Source of the DNA: Aliidiomarina haloalkalitolerans
Lineage (GTDB): Bacteria; Pseudomonadota; Gammaproteobacteria; Enterobacterales; Alteromonadaceae
Assembly: GCF_003987315.1 (NCBI RefSeq)
Contig: NZ_PIPI01000006.1
Span: 1 to 64,000, forward strand
DNA length: 64,000 nt
Direction of reading: 5' to 3'
This document shows, in pieces, positions 8,851 to 17,243 of this stretch. Each line of letters begins with the position of its first letter. Position 1 is the stretch's first letter. Made by a program: the position numbers and the translations under genes. A model generated the notes under the pieces. That model did not search any database, was not told the DNA's origin, and was given only the letters and a program-made list of their open reading frames with translations.

Positions 8851-9474
8851 TTAGTCTTTTTTCGCCATCAAATATTTAGCGAGTGCCATGTACTCTTCAT
8901 AGAAATTGCTCGAGTTTTGAAACCCAGACTGCAACATTTGATATTTGCGATTGACCACGTATGTTGGCGTCGCACTGACACCAAATTGTTGCTGTAACGC
9001 CCGCATACGGTTACTCAAGCTAGTCACCGCAAAGCTGTTGAACGCGCGGTCAAACGCAGCTTCTTCAACTCCTAAGTCCAACATGATTTGCTTGGCGTCA
9101 GCGACTGTATTCACAAAGCTATTACGCACAAAGTGACGTTGGAAAACACGCTCAACGAACTGTTCCTCAATACCAAGCACAATAGAAGTAGCATGGATAC
9201 GCTGAATATTGTCGCGCATGGTTGCATTCGGCACGACTGAGTTGACGTGGTGCTTTTTAAACGCGTCACCAAACTCAGCTTTGAGCATGTCACTGAAACC
9301 GGCAAAGTGATAACACGCATTACAATATAACGAGAAGAAATCGATTATCTCGGGGGAACTACTTGGGGTGTCGCCGATAACACGGTAATGCACGCCTTCT
9401 TGGAAGTTTTGCGCGGACACCGGAGAAAACGCCATGACTGCTGCGCTTGCGAGCGCAATTAACCACTTTTTCAT
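8851..9474 (-). CDS. dsbA: periplasmic thiol:disulfide interchange protein DsbA, atypical active site
   Basis: A 207-residue thioredoxin-fold oxidase with a signal peptide (about residues 1-21, ending PVSAQ). DsbA makes disulfides in the periplasm and is recharged by DsbB. The cysteine pair is C51-N-A-C54 instead of the usual CPHC, and the residue before the cis-proline is threonine (T169-P170) instead of valine as in E. coli DsbA. Both positions set redox potential and partner choice in this family. The start at 9474 is chosen over 9483 because AGGA lies 8 bases before it and the first ATG overlaps that ribosome site. It follows srkA after a 50-base gap, as in the E. coli yihE-dsbA operon. 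Confidence 0.9.
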   Translation of the reverse strand: MKKWLIALASAAVMAFSPVSAQNFQEGVHYRVIGDTPSSSPEIIDFFSLYCNACYHFAGFSDMLKAEFGDAFKKHHVNSVVPNATMRDNIQRIHATSIVLGIEEQFVERVFQRHFVRNSFVNTVADAKQIMLDLGVEEAAFDRAFNSFAVTSLSNRMRALQQQFGVSATPTYVVNRKYQMLQSGFQNSSNFYEEYMALAKYLMAKKD

Positions 9475-9524
9475 GTTTAACATCCTAAAATTAATTCGTT
9501 ACATTGTCTTTGATTATGCCGCCA

Positions 9525-10532
9525 TTAAAGGCCGGACTGCAAGTTTAGTGGCGGTTCAGCAAAAGCCGCGAGTTGTTCTTTCAAGGCTAATATTTGCTGC
9601 TCCCAGTAGCGCGGCTCAGCAAACCACCCAAAACTGCGAGGGAAGGCTGGGTCGCTCCAACGCACGGCCAACCACGCCATGTATTGAATGATTCGAAATG
9701 CGCGTAAAGGTTCAATCAGAGCCAGTTCTTTGGGGTCAAAATCACAAAACTCTTCATAACCTGACAACAAGGTATCGAGTTGTGCTTCTTGCTGAAAGCG
9801 ATCCCCTGAGAGCATCATCCATAAGTCTTGAATTGCAGGCCCTTGGCGGCAATCATCAAAATCAACCAAGGTTAAACCCTGGTCGCTCCACAATAAATTG
9901 CCTATGTGGCAATCACCGTGCAACCGAATATGCTGATACTGTGACCAGTTAATCTGCAAAATACGTTCGACCACGGGCTGCAAAATAGCTACGAAAGCCG
10001 ACTGTAAGCTTTCTGGCAACAACGGACAGCTCAACAAGGTACGTTGATGCTCGCGGAGCAGATCGGCAGAAACGAGCATGGGACGGTGCTGAAATGGCTT
10101 TGCCTTACCAACTTGATGTAAGCGGCCAAGGTGGCGACCAAGATCTTCAAGTTGTTCCCACTGTTCGGGCTCAAGCGCACGACCACCAACGCTTGGAAAT
10201 AAAGCAAAGCGATAGCCGCCGGCAGTGAACAGCGTTGATTGCGGCTGCTCGATAGGCACCGCAAGCGGACAGACCACCGGAATCTCAGCGGCCGCTAAAT
10301 CAGCGGTGAATTCGTGTTCTTCCAGTATCGCAGCTGTCGACCAACGCCCAGGGCGGTAAAACTTCGCCACATAGCGAGCACTTTTCCCCGTTTGGTCTTC
10401 AGCTAAAAACTGATACACCCGATTCTCGTAACTATTTAACGCCAGCAAACCTGACGTTGGATACAACCCCGCAGCTTCAATCGCATCTAAGATATGATTG
10501 GGCGTTAAGTCCTGAAAACTAAAATCTGCCAC
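9525..10532 (-). CDS. srkA: stress response kinase SrkA (YihE)
   Basis: A 335-residue protein of the APH/choline-kinase-like fold, close in length to E. coli SrkA (328 residues), a Ser/Thr kinase that protects cells under stress. The LNSYENRVYQF segment (residues 34-44) matches the family N-lobe. The catalytic loop HGDCHIGNLLW holds the aspartate and asparagine, and LVDFDDC gives the metal-binding aspartate. No ATG is available: the start is GTG, with 10532 preferred (GGAG 5 bases upstream) over 10535. The order srkA-dsbA is the same as in E. coli, where a sigma-E/Cpx link has been described. Regulation here is not visible. Confidence 0.9.
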   Translation of the reverse strand: MADFSFQDLTPNHILDAIEAAGLYPTSGLLALNSYENRVYQFLAEDQTGKSARYVAKFYRPGRWSTAAILEEHEFTADLAAAEIPVVCPLAVPIEQPQSTLFTAGGYRFALFPSVGGRALEPEQWEQLEDLGRHLGRLHQVGKAKPFQHRPMLVSADLLREHQRTLLSCPLLPESLQSAFVAILQPVVERILQINWSQYQHIRLHGDCHIGNLLWSDQGLTLVDFDDCRQGPAIQDLWMMLSGDRFQQEAQLDTLLSGYEEFCDFDPKELALIEPLRAFRIIQYMAWLAVRWSDPAFPRSFGWFAEPRYWEQQILALKEQLAAFAEPPLNLQSGL

Positions 10533-10558
10533 CACTGCTCCTTGGCTTCTCGGCTGAA

Positions 10559-12046
10559 TTAACGATAAATAAAGTTACTCTTCACCCGGCGAGAAATTCG
10601 CTCGTCACTGTCCGCAATAATTTCAAAGGTGACTTCTTTCATGGGAATATCCATGAAATAGGGGTCTACTGCGAGCGTAATAGGCATACTCTCGGTTGAC
10701 TCAGGCGCTAGTTCGATTTGATGTGGGCCATACCACTGAATGTCCTCAATACCGCGTGCCGAAATCGTAAAGGTTTGCGGTTCTTGCGACTTGTTACTTA
10801 TGCGCAAAGTGTACACGTTCTCAACCCAGCCTTCCGCATTCACTCGGTACAAAGTATTGCGGTCGCGAATGACATCAAACTCGAGCGGAATGCGCAGAAT
10901 AATATCGAGTACTAACAAGGCCGAAAGCACAATCAGGGCAGTCCCGTAACCGACACTTTTCAACCGGAAAACCTTGGTTTGGCCGCCTTCTAACCGACGT
11001 TGGGTGGTAAAGCTAATCAGTTGTTTCGGGTAGCCCATTTTATCCATGACGTCGTTACAGGCATCCACACAAGCACCGCAGTTAATACATTCATACTGCA
11101 AGCCATTGCGAATATCGATACCGGTCGGACACACTTGCACACACAAGTTGCAATCGATGCAGTCACCCTTACCAATAGAGGCGGGGTCAACTTTACGCTT
11201 GCGCGGGCCACGAGGCTCTCCGCGCTCTTCATTGTAGGCCACGATGTAAGTGTCTTTGTCGAACATCGCCGACTGGAAGCGAGCATACGGGCACATGTGG
11301 GTACACATGACTTCGCGCATCCAACCCGCATTACCATAAGTTGCGAAAGTAAAGAAAAGCACGCTACCGGTTGCCCAAGCGCTCGAATTTAGCAGCCAAA
11401 AATCGGTAAATAGGGCGCGAATATCGGTGAAATAACCAACAAAAGTCATTGCTGTTAACAACGCCACGACAATCCAAATGGCATGTTTGGCAAATTTACG
11501 CAGAAACTTGTCAGCATCCATCGGCCGTTCGTCAAGCTTCATCCGCTGATGGCGACCGCCTTCAATTTTGCGCTCGAACCACATGAATATAAACGTCCAC
11601 GTGGTTTGCGGGCAGGTGAATCCGCACCAAACTCGGCCAAACAGTGTGGTCACAAGAAACAGCGCAAATGCCGAGATCATGAAAATCCACGCCAGAATCG
11701 TGAAGTCTTGTGGCCACAGTGTCATGCCGAAGATACGGAAACGCTGCTCCATAATATTAAATAAAATGGCTTGCTCACCGTTCCATGTCAGCCACGGTAA
11801 AACCACGAACAGCGCCATGAGCGCAAACCCAAGCACGCGTCGAGTGGTTTCGACTTTACCCTCGGCCTCGCGCACATAGATATGATTCTTCCCAGGTGGT
11901 TTGCTAATATCCGGTTTTTGAATATGCACCGATTTCTTTGGTGGTGCTTTTTGGACCGTTATCGGTTGAGCGTGATGCTCGGACGACGTTTCGTTTTGAG
12001 GGGATTGAGAGCCGTTCTTCGTATCAACCACGTTGAATCCTGCCAT
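10559..12046 (-). CDS. ccoG: cytochrome c oxidase accessory protein CcoG (RdxA/FixG)
   Basis: A polytopic membrane ferredoxin-like protein of 495 residues that supports maturation of the copper centre of cbb3-type oxidase. About five transmembrane helices are visible (near residues 70-90, 110-130, 185-205, 220-240 and 365-385). The GFTCPQTTWTF segment fits the family. Two 4Fe-4S motifs follow, CIDCNLCVQVCPTG and CINCGACVDACN, and then a C-terminal Ig-like periplasmic domain. The ccoNOPQ and ccoHIS genes are not in the window. The start ATG has a pyrimidine-rich leader with no clear ribosome site. Its promoter is embedded in an inverted repeat (12060-12094). Confidence 0.93.
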   Translation of the reverse strand: MAGFNVVDTKNGSQSPQNETSSEHHAQPITVQKAPPKKSVHIQKPDISKPPGKNHIYVREAEGKVETTRRVLGFALMALFVVLPWLTWNGEQAILFNIMEQRFRIFGMTLWPQDFTILAWIFMISAFALFLVTTLFGRVWCGFTCPQTTWTFIFMWFERKIEGGRHQRMKLDERPMDADKFLRKFAKHAIWIVVALLTAMTFVGYFTDIRALFTDFWLLNSSAWATGSVLFFTFATYGNAGWMREVMCTHMCPYARFQSAMFDKDTYIVAYNEERGEPRGPRKRKVDPASIGKGDCIDCNLCVQVCPTGIDIRNGLQYECINCGACVDACNDVMDKMGYPKQLISFTTQRRLEGGQTKVFRLKSVGYGTALIVLSALLVLDIILRIPLEFDVIRDRNTLYRVNAEGWVENVYTLRISNKSQEPQTFTISARGIEDIQWYGPHQIELAPESTESMPITLAVDPYFMDIPMKEVTFEIIADSDERISRRVKSNFIYR

Positions 12047-12059
12047 CTAAAAAGGAAAA

Positions 12060-12094
12060 CCCGAGAATGGTTCGATTATACGCCCATTCTCGGG
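12060..12094 (-). promoter_or_regulatory. inverted repeat enclosing a -10 element upstream of ccoG
   Basis: An 11-bp inverted repeat (CCCGAGAATGG ... CCATTCTCGGG, arms 12060-12070 and 12084-12094) encloses a perfect minus-strand TATAAT (12075-12080). The right place for a -35 (CTGCTA) is weak. On the minus strand the repeat ends in GTTTTCC, so it could instead, or also, be the mgtE terminator. ccoG starts only 13 bases past the repeat. Confidence 0.6.
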
Positions 12095-12129
12095 AAATAG
12101 CAGGGTGGTGTGGCGATCTGGATCAATTA

Positions 12130-13485
12130 TTAGGCTGGTGGCGTTAGGGTTAAAAACGACGCGGCAATGCCAAAGTAAATAAGAACACCGCCCGCATCGG
12201 CAATAGTGGTTACCAACGGCGCACTGGCCACTGCTGGATCCCATCCAACTCGCTTCAAAATAAAGGGTAATAAAACCCCGACAAGGCTACCGACCAACAC
12301 AATACAGACCATGCTCAAGGCCACAATTGGAATAATCACCGGATCCACTCGGAAGAAAGCAACTGCGGATATAGCAGCGGCCATGGTGACGCCAAGACCA
12401 ACTGACACAAGCAGTTCTTTACCTAGCATGTATAACCAGTCTTTTTTCTCGACGTCATTGGTTGCCATACCCCGGACAATCAAAGTAGCCGCCTGCGCAC
12501 CCGTGTTACCACCAGACGCAATCAACAAGGGCAAAAAGAACAACAGCGCAATATTGGTGGCGATGGTGTCTTCAAAGTACATCATGCCCAAACCAGAGAA
12601 AATATTGGCAAAAACCAATAAAACCAACCAGTTAATTCGGCTCCGATAAATAATAAACGGGCTCGCATCTTTAATACCGCTTTCTAAGCGGCCAACCGTA
12701 GCCGATTTGTGAATGGACTCGGTGTCTTCCTCTTCGACAACGTCCATGGCGTCATCGAACGTGACCATGCCGATCAGAATGTCATCATCGGACACCACCG
12801 GAATTGCAATTAAGTCATAACGACTGATAATCCGCGCCGCTTCAGACTGCGGCATGTCGGGCTTCAGCACCACCACGTCACGGGTCATGATCTCTTCGAT
12901 GGTTTCGCTTGGCGCGGCGGTGAGAATATCACGCAGTGACAGCACCCCCTGTAAGCGATGATCTTTATCAACGACATAGGTCTGATAAATTGTCTCTTTT
13001 TCGGGCGCGCTCTGGCGTAACCGCTTGAGTGCATCACCGACGGTACCAGCAAGCGGGATCGCGGCATAATCCGAGGTCATAACCGCACCAACGGTGCCTT
13101 CTTCATAGCTTGCGAGACGCAGCAAGTCTTCACGCTCGCGTTTCGCCAAGCGACGCATCACAGCGTCTTGAAGTTTTACGTCTAACAGCGCATAAACGTC
13201 CGCCCGTTCATCCGATGACATGTCGCGGAAAAGTTGCGCCAAAACACCAACTTCCATATGGCTAGCAAGCTCTTCCTGATTGTTCGGGCGCAAATAACCA
13301 AAAACTTCAGCTTGCTGATCACTTGGCATTTTATCGAGCAATGCTAATGCGCTGTAAACTTCAAAGTTTTGGTCAATATACTCGGCGATATCCGCGGCTG
13401 GGATTTCCGCCAACGCCGCTTTTAGAATCTCCTCGTCACCTTGAGCTACGAGATCAATGAGATGTTCATAACCTTCATAAGTCAT
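12130..13485 (-). CDS. mgtE: magnesium transporter MgtE
   Basis: A 451-residue Mg2+ channel. The order is the usual one: an N-terminal superhelical domain (residues 1-125, with KMPSDQQAEVFGYL), a pair of CBS domains (about 130-250) that sense cytosolic Mg2+, a plug helix and five transmembrane helices (about 285-451) with the conserved SGGNTGAQAATLIVRG segment. The start has AGGAGA upstream. It begins 24 bases after the stop of an outer-membrane-protein gene on the same strand, and the two probably share a transcript. No Mg2+ riboswitch fits in that gap. Confidence 0.95.
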   Translation of the reverse strand: MTYEGYEHLIDLVAQGDEEILKAALAEIPAADIAEYIDQNFEVYSALALLDKMPSDQQAEVFGYLRPNNQEELASHMEVGVLAQLFRDMSSDERADVYALLDVKLQDAVMRRLAKREREDLLRLASYEEGTVGAVMTSDYAAIPLAGTVGDALKRLRQSAPEKETIYQTYVVDKDHRLQGVLSLRDILTAAPSETIEEIMTRDVVVLKPDMPQSEAARIISRYDLIAIPVVSDDDILIGMVTFDDAMDVVEEEDTESIHKSATVGRLESGIKDASPFIIYRSRINWLVLLVFANIFSGLGMMYFEDTIATNIALLFFLPLLIASGGNTGAQAATLIVRGMATNDVEKKDWLYMLGKELLVSVGLGVTMAAAISAVAFFRVDPVIIPIVALSMVCIVLVGSLVGVLLPFILKRVGWDPAVASAPLVTTIADAGGVLIYFGIAASFLTLTPPA

Positions 13486-13509
13486 TGTCTTTTCTCCTTT
13501 AGCTCTTGC

Positions 13510-14202
13510 TTACCAACCACGCGGGCGGAAGCTAAATGCGACGAATACGGCATGGTCACGGCCTGAGTCAAATTCGGTACTTAAAACTGACAAAGTTACG
13601 TTTGCACCCGGTATAAGCTGCTGTAAGTGCGTGCCAATTTGCCAGTTCACACCGTCTCCCCGTTGCTGGAAAAGTTCGGCAAAACCGGAAACTGACGCAT
13701 TAAACTGCTGTTCAATACCCACGCCCGATGTCGTACGCGTGGTGTTAGTGACCGTGTCTTGTAGCAAGCCGGCATTGGCATGCACGGTCGTGCTTGGGGT
13801 TAATTGATAACTGAGTGGCACATTCACATAATACTGTGGCACCCGCTTACTATAGTTTGAATCAAGTGCGAACGTTGAGCCTAATGCCACAGCCACAGCA
13901 CCACGCTGTTGGTCAAAACTACCAAGCATTGTTTTCACTTGCGTCGTCAGGTAGTTCTGACTGGCCTGCTGGTAAGGGCGCCAGCGCTCGTAGGCAAAAG
14001 TTAATTCAACACCACTTTCACCAAACTGACAGACGGGGGCAAAATAAAACAATGAGTCACGACCATTGTCGCCGAACCAACTTTCTATTTCACAACTTTG
14101 TGGGTCAACAATTGTGGCGTCATCGACAACCATGTTGGTTGACGCCAATGCCAATGATGGCAACCAAAAGATGCTTAAAAGCCCGAGTGTGATTTTACGC
14201 AT
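13510..14202 (-). CDS. predicted outer-membrane beta-barrel protein, unknown function
   Basis: A 230-residue exported protein with a signal peptide (residues 1-20, ending LALAS) and alternating hydrophobic/polar strands through to a C-terminal aromatic residue, FSFRPRGW, typical of outer-membrane barrels. Two cysteines (near residues 37 and 58) could form a disulfide. No family was recognised. A GAGGAG ribosome site precedes the start. A candidate promoter (14267-14295) lies upstream, and mgtE follows after 24 bases. A link to divalent-cation handling is suggested only by that position. Confidence 0.72.
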   Translation of the reverse strand: MRKITLGLLSIFWLPSLALASTNMVVDDATIVDPQSCEIESWFGDNGRDSLFYFAPVCQFGESGVELTFAYERWRPYQQASQNYLTTQVKTMLGSFDQQRGAVAVALGSTFALDSNYSKRVPQYYVNVPLSYQLTPSTTVHANAGLLQDTVTNTTRTTSGVGIEQQFNASVSGFAELFQQRGDGVNWQIGTHLQQLIPGANVTLSVLSTEFDSGRDHAVFVAFSFRPRGW

Positions 14203-14266
14203 ACTTCAACTCCTCATGCGAATGAGTGAGTGATGAACAACACACGGAAAAGGGCAGTAGAAAGAG

Positions 14267-14295
14267 TCGATAGAAGGGATCTTTCGTTACTGCAA
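14267..14295 (-). promoter_or_regulatory. candidate promoter of the barrel protein-mgtE operon
   Basis: The minus strand has -35 TTGCAG (14290-14295), exactly 17 bases, then -10 TATCGA (14267-14272). The transcript would start about 60 bases before the gene start at 14202. The match is moderate. Confidence 0.4.
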
Positions 14296-14439
14296 CTTTG
14301 CACAGACGCTCAAGCTCGGCAAAGTCGCAGTGACACTGGATCAGAGTAACTGGGACTTTAACGGACCTGAACGGCAAATTCGTCGTCGTGAACTGTCCAA
14401 GACTTACTCTCTCCATATAACAAATGAAGTGCTAATTTT

Positions 14440-14470
14440 AAAAAAGGGCTGCCCTACGGTCAACCCTTTT
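14440..14470 (-). terminator. terminator of apbE
   Basis: A hairpin with AAAGGG/CCCTTT outer arms (14443-14448 and 14464-14469) and a mostly paired inner part ends in six T on the minus strand. It lies about 70 bases after the apbE stop codon. It can also fold on the plus strand. Confidence 0.7.
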
Positions 14471-14537
14471 GCTTGCGAAATAGCCACATTGTTCGCCTTT
14501 AGAGCATAAATTAGCAGCTAAAAATCAATATTTTGAC

Positions 14538-15584
14538 TTATTGCACCGTCGGCACGCGCATTTCTGAGGCATGGTTCTGTTGAAAGCGATCGCTCATGAC
14601 GCTTTCAAAATGCTCACCGTCTCGATAAATAAACAAGGCAGCTATGCCATGCTCATTTGCATAGGCTAGCCCGCGTTCTTCACCTAACACTAAGAGTACT
14701 GTTGCTAACGCATCGATTTCGGTTAAGTTGGCTCCGATGACATTGACTGATGCTAACTTATGGCTAATTGGGTAGCCGTTGGTCGGGTCAATGGTATGGG
14801 AGTATCGGACGCCGTCGTCTTCAAAATAGTTACGATAGTCTCCAGAACCGACCATGCCGACATCACGCAGCGGCAAAATATGACGCACAACTTGCATGGA
14901 GTCATTCGGAGCTTCGATGCCGATTCGCCAAGGTTGACCGGTATTGCGCTCGCCAAGTGCGATTAAATCACCACCGATATTAACCAAATGATTACTGATG
15001 CCAACCGAAAGTAAGTATTCGCTTACCGCCTGAACCCCGTAACCTTTGGCTATTCCAGAAAGATCAACAAAAACATCGCGATGCCGAGTGATCGTTTGGG
15101 TGGCATCATCAAGTTCAATATGACGGTAGCCAACTTCTGCCAGTCGTTGCTCTAATACGGCAGGTTCAGGCGCTTTCGTCACGCGGCCTTCAGGGCCAAA
15201 GCCCCACAAATTCACCAGCCCGCCAATGGTGAAGTCAAAGGCGCCGCCACTTTGCTCGGCGATGTCGTAACCCACCCGCAACACATAGTAAAGCTCTGGC
15301 GGTACAGCGACTGGCTCGCCAATTGGTGCTTGATTAACTGCCGTTAACACCGAGTCTTGCCGATACGTCGACATTTGCCGGTCCACTTCATTGAGTACCG
15401 CAAGCACACCAGCTTGAACCTCATCACGATCAAAATCATGCTGTCTACCTATGCTAACCTCAAAAAAGGTGCCAAAAATTCGACCTTCAAGGACCGTTGG
15501 TGCCGGCGGCGTGCGCGGTGCACAAGCCGTTAACACCACGACCGTAAGAACACCTAACCAAATTCGAAATAAATTTTGCCGCAT
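14538..15584 (-). CDS. apbE: FAD:protein FMN transferase ApbE
   Basis: A 348-residue lipoprotein enzyme that joins FMN covalently to threonine residues of target proteins such as NqrB, NqrC and RnfG. The signal ends in a lipobox (VVLTAC). GTFFEVSIG, the DLSGIAKGYGVQAV segment, NIGGD and HTIDPTNGYP are the family motifs for FAD and Mg2+ binding. The frame is open to 15758, but the ATG at 15584 is chosen because it begins the lipoprotein signal and has AGGT at the right distance. The extra upstream part would overlap uppP. No nqr or rnf genes are in the window, so its targets lie elsewhere. uppP ends 20 bases upstream, so the two may be co-transcribed. Confidence 0.93.
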   Translation of the reverse strand: MRQNLFRIWLGVLTVVVLTACAPRTPPAPTVLEGRIFGTFFEVSIGRQHDFDRDEVQAGVLAVLNEVDRQMSTYRQDSVLTAVNQAPIGEPVAVPPELYYVLRVGYDIAEQSGGAFDFTIGGLVNLWGFGPEGRVTKAPEPAVLEQRLAEVGYRHIELDDATQTITRHRDVFVDLSGIAKGYGVQAVSEYLLSVGISNHLVNIGGDLIALGERNTGQPWRIGIEAPNDSMQVVRHILPLRDVGMVGSGDYRNYFEDDGVRYSHTIDPTNGYPISHKLASVNVIGANLTEIDALATVLLVLGEERGLAYANEHGIAALFIYRDGEHFESVMSDRFQQNHASEMRVPTVQ

Positions 15585-15604
15585 TGAATTACCTGCTCTA
15601 AACC

Positions 15605-16402
15605 TTAAAGAAAGAACCACAACAACAAGCCGCCGAGGATTAATCGATAAATCACGAATGGCTGCATGCCGATTCGGCGAATAAACGCTAAGAAATAATG
15701 AATACACGCGTAGGTGCTCACGGCAGCAACGACAAACCCAACTAACAGCGTATCCCAAGGTATGTCTGTTCCTTCGCGCACTAAGTCAAAGGTTAGCAGC
15801 AAACTTGCCGCCGCAATAATCGGAATCGAAAGTAAAAATGAAAAACGTGCTGCAGCGTCTCGTGACAGCCCCAAAAACAAAGCGGCCGTCATGGTGATAC
15901 CAGAACGCGAGGTGCCCGGAATTAACGCCAATGCTTGGGCAAAACCAATAATTAATACGTCGCGCAAACCTAGCGAATATTCATCGCGGTCGCCACGACC
16001 TTTCCAGTCCGCTAAACCGAGCAAAAGGCCAAAAACAATCAGTGCCAGCCCCATGATTACTTCGCCACGCAGGACACCTTCAGCCAAGTCTTTAAATAGA
16101 ATACCGAGCACACCCGCAGGAATGGTGCCGATAATCACCCACCAGCCGAGCTTTGAATCTTTTGTCGCCCCTTTACCAAGCCAAGTACCAAACCAATCGC
16201 GCAACATGGTAAAAATTTCGTGGCGGAAATACGCGATGACCGCGACAAGCGAACCGGCATGCAGCACCACATCAAATGCAAGGCCTTGATAGACGTCACC
16301 GAGCCATTGGCCCGCCAAAACCAAATGAGCCTGACTCGAAATCGGCAAAAATTCGGTAATCCCTTGCACGAGAGCAAGCCAAAACGCTGTAAAGTAATCC
16401 AT
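15605..16402 (-). CDS. uppP: undecaprenyl-diphosphatase UppP (BacA)
   Basis: A multi-pass inner-membrane phosphatase of 265 residues that recycles undecaprenyl diphosphate for cell-wall synthesis and gives bacitracin resistance. The GITEFLPISSQAHLVL segment matches the family's glutamate-rich motif region, with SSQAH where E. coli has SSTGH. The second motif PGTSRSGITM carries the conserved arginine. The start at 16402 is preferred to 16417 because a GGA lies 6-7 bases upstream and the first codons then match relatives. apbE follows after 20 bases on the same strand. Confidence 0.92.
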   Translation of the reverse strand: MDYFTAFWLALVQGITEFLPISSQAHLVLAGQWLGDVYQGLAFDVVLHAGSLVAVIAYFRHEIFTMLRDWFGTWLGKGATKDSKLGWWVIIGTIPAGVLGILFKDLAEGVLRGEVIMGLALIVFGLLLGLADWKGRGDRDEYSLGLRDVLIIGFAQALALIPGTSRSGITMTAALFLGLSRDAAARFSFLLSIPIIAAASLLLTFDLVREGTDIPWDTLLVGFVVAAVSTYACIHYFLAFIRRIGMQPFVIYRLILGGLLLWFFL

Positions 16403-16473
16403 TAAATGTCCATTCACTGACTGTTCAAAAGGCGTGCTAGTCTAACAGATCTAGGCGGACTGAGACCAGACTC

Positions 16474-16505
16474 AAAAAAAAGCCCGTCATGGGGAATGAC
16501 GGGCT
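16474..16505 (-). terminator. strong terminator downstream of ahpD
   Basis: A perfect 10-bp stem AGCCCGTCAT/ATGACGGGCT (16481-16490 and 16496-16505) with a 5-base loop is followed on the minus strand by eight T. A second, weaker hairpin (CCCAGGG ... CCCTGGG, about 16543-16581) lies between it and ahpD. Confidence 0.9.
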
Positions 16506-16621
16506 AAGCTCACGGTTTGTATAGGGGAACAACCGTATTTGCACCCCAGGGAAACTAGGAGAGATATTAGCTGCCCTGGGTGACAGTTTAATGACAGTCA
16601 CGTCAGTCAAAAACTTTACAA

Positions 16622-17149
16622 TTAAGCGATTGAACGAGCGGTGCGTGCTGCATTTAACACGGCCGCTAACTTAATTGATGTTTGAATGGCTTGCGCGGAA
16701 ACGCCATGTTTCACCAGAACACCGACGTGCGAGTCGATGCACATACCACAACCGTTCAAAGCTGAAACTGCGAGAGAAAACAGTTCGAAGTCGGCTTTCT
16801 CAACACCTGGATTTGCCATTGCGTTCATACGCAAGCCCGCTGGCATTTTGGCAAATTGCTTGTCTGAACATAAATGAACGAAGCGATAGTAAATATTGTT
16901 CATTGCCATCAGAGTTGCGGCGATTTTTGCGGCGCTCACCACGTTAGCTTCAACCTTACCTTCCGCTTCGGCTTCAACCGCGGCGATCAGCTCTTTGTCG
17001 TCCATCGCGTAAACTAACGACAGTGCGGTACCGTAAAATTGGTCTGCGGTTAAACCTGAAGAGTCAACGTTACCGAACAGGTTAGACAGGTTAAGCTTGG
17101 TATCTTTACCGTGATCACCAAGAAGTTGTTTGTAATCTGCAATAGTCAT
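16622..17149 (-). CDS. ahpD: alkyl hydroperoxidase AhpD
   Basis: A 175-residue helical protein of the carboxymuconolactone decarboxylase/AhpD family. In Mycobacterium AhpD reduces AhpC using its CxxC pair and a nearby histidine. Here the pair is C134-GM-C137 with H141, in NGCGMCIDSH. It follows ahpC on the same strand, with a hairpin between them, and a strong GGAGG ribosome site precedes the start. The pairing with an AhpC that has a CPC tail suggests an AhpF-independent peroxidase in the cytoplasm. The reductant upstream (lipoyl proteins in Mycobacterium) is unknown here. Confidence 0.9.
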   Translation of the reverse strand: MTIADYKQLLGDHGKDTKLNLSNLFGNVDSSGLTADQFYGTALSLVYAMDDKELIAAVEAEAEGKVEANVVSAAKIAATLMAMNNIYYRFVHLCSDKQFAKMPAGLRMNAMANPGVEKADFELFSLAVSALNGCGMCIDSHVGVLVKHGVSAQAIQTSIKLAAVLNAARTARSIA

Positions 17150-17183
17150 GATGCCTCCAGGACTGAAATCTTTTGCTGAATGA

Positions 17184-17205
17184 AAGGGCAGCGGACGCTG
17201 CCCTT
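17184..17205 (-). terminator. hairpin between ahpC and ahpD (attenuator or processing site)
   Basis: A perfect 9-bp stem AAGGGCAGC/GCTGCCCTT with a 4-base loop lies in the 94-base gap. On the minus strand it is followed by only TTTC, so it is at best a partial terminator. It could make ahpC more abundant than ahpD. Confidence 0.55.
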
Positions 17206-17243
17206 ATTTGCGGTTCTGCTAGGGTTATTCTGCTAAGAACAAC

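Larger units (their letters stand above)
14203..14537. other. intergenic region between apbE and the barrel-protein gene
   Basis: This 335-base gap holds a minus-strand promoter candidate and the apbE terminator. It also has a plus-strand open frame without a start codon (14261 to about 14505) whose translation contains VAVTLDQSNWDFNG. That stretch faintly recalls the LDRTNW strand of IS4-type transposases, but nothing after it fits, so no gene is called. Confidence 0.45.

Noticed and set aside
14195-14416. Minus-strand 73-residue frame between apbE and the barrel gene
   Set aside because: It covers the candidate promoter of the next gene, has no family resemblance and no ribosome site.
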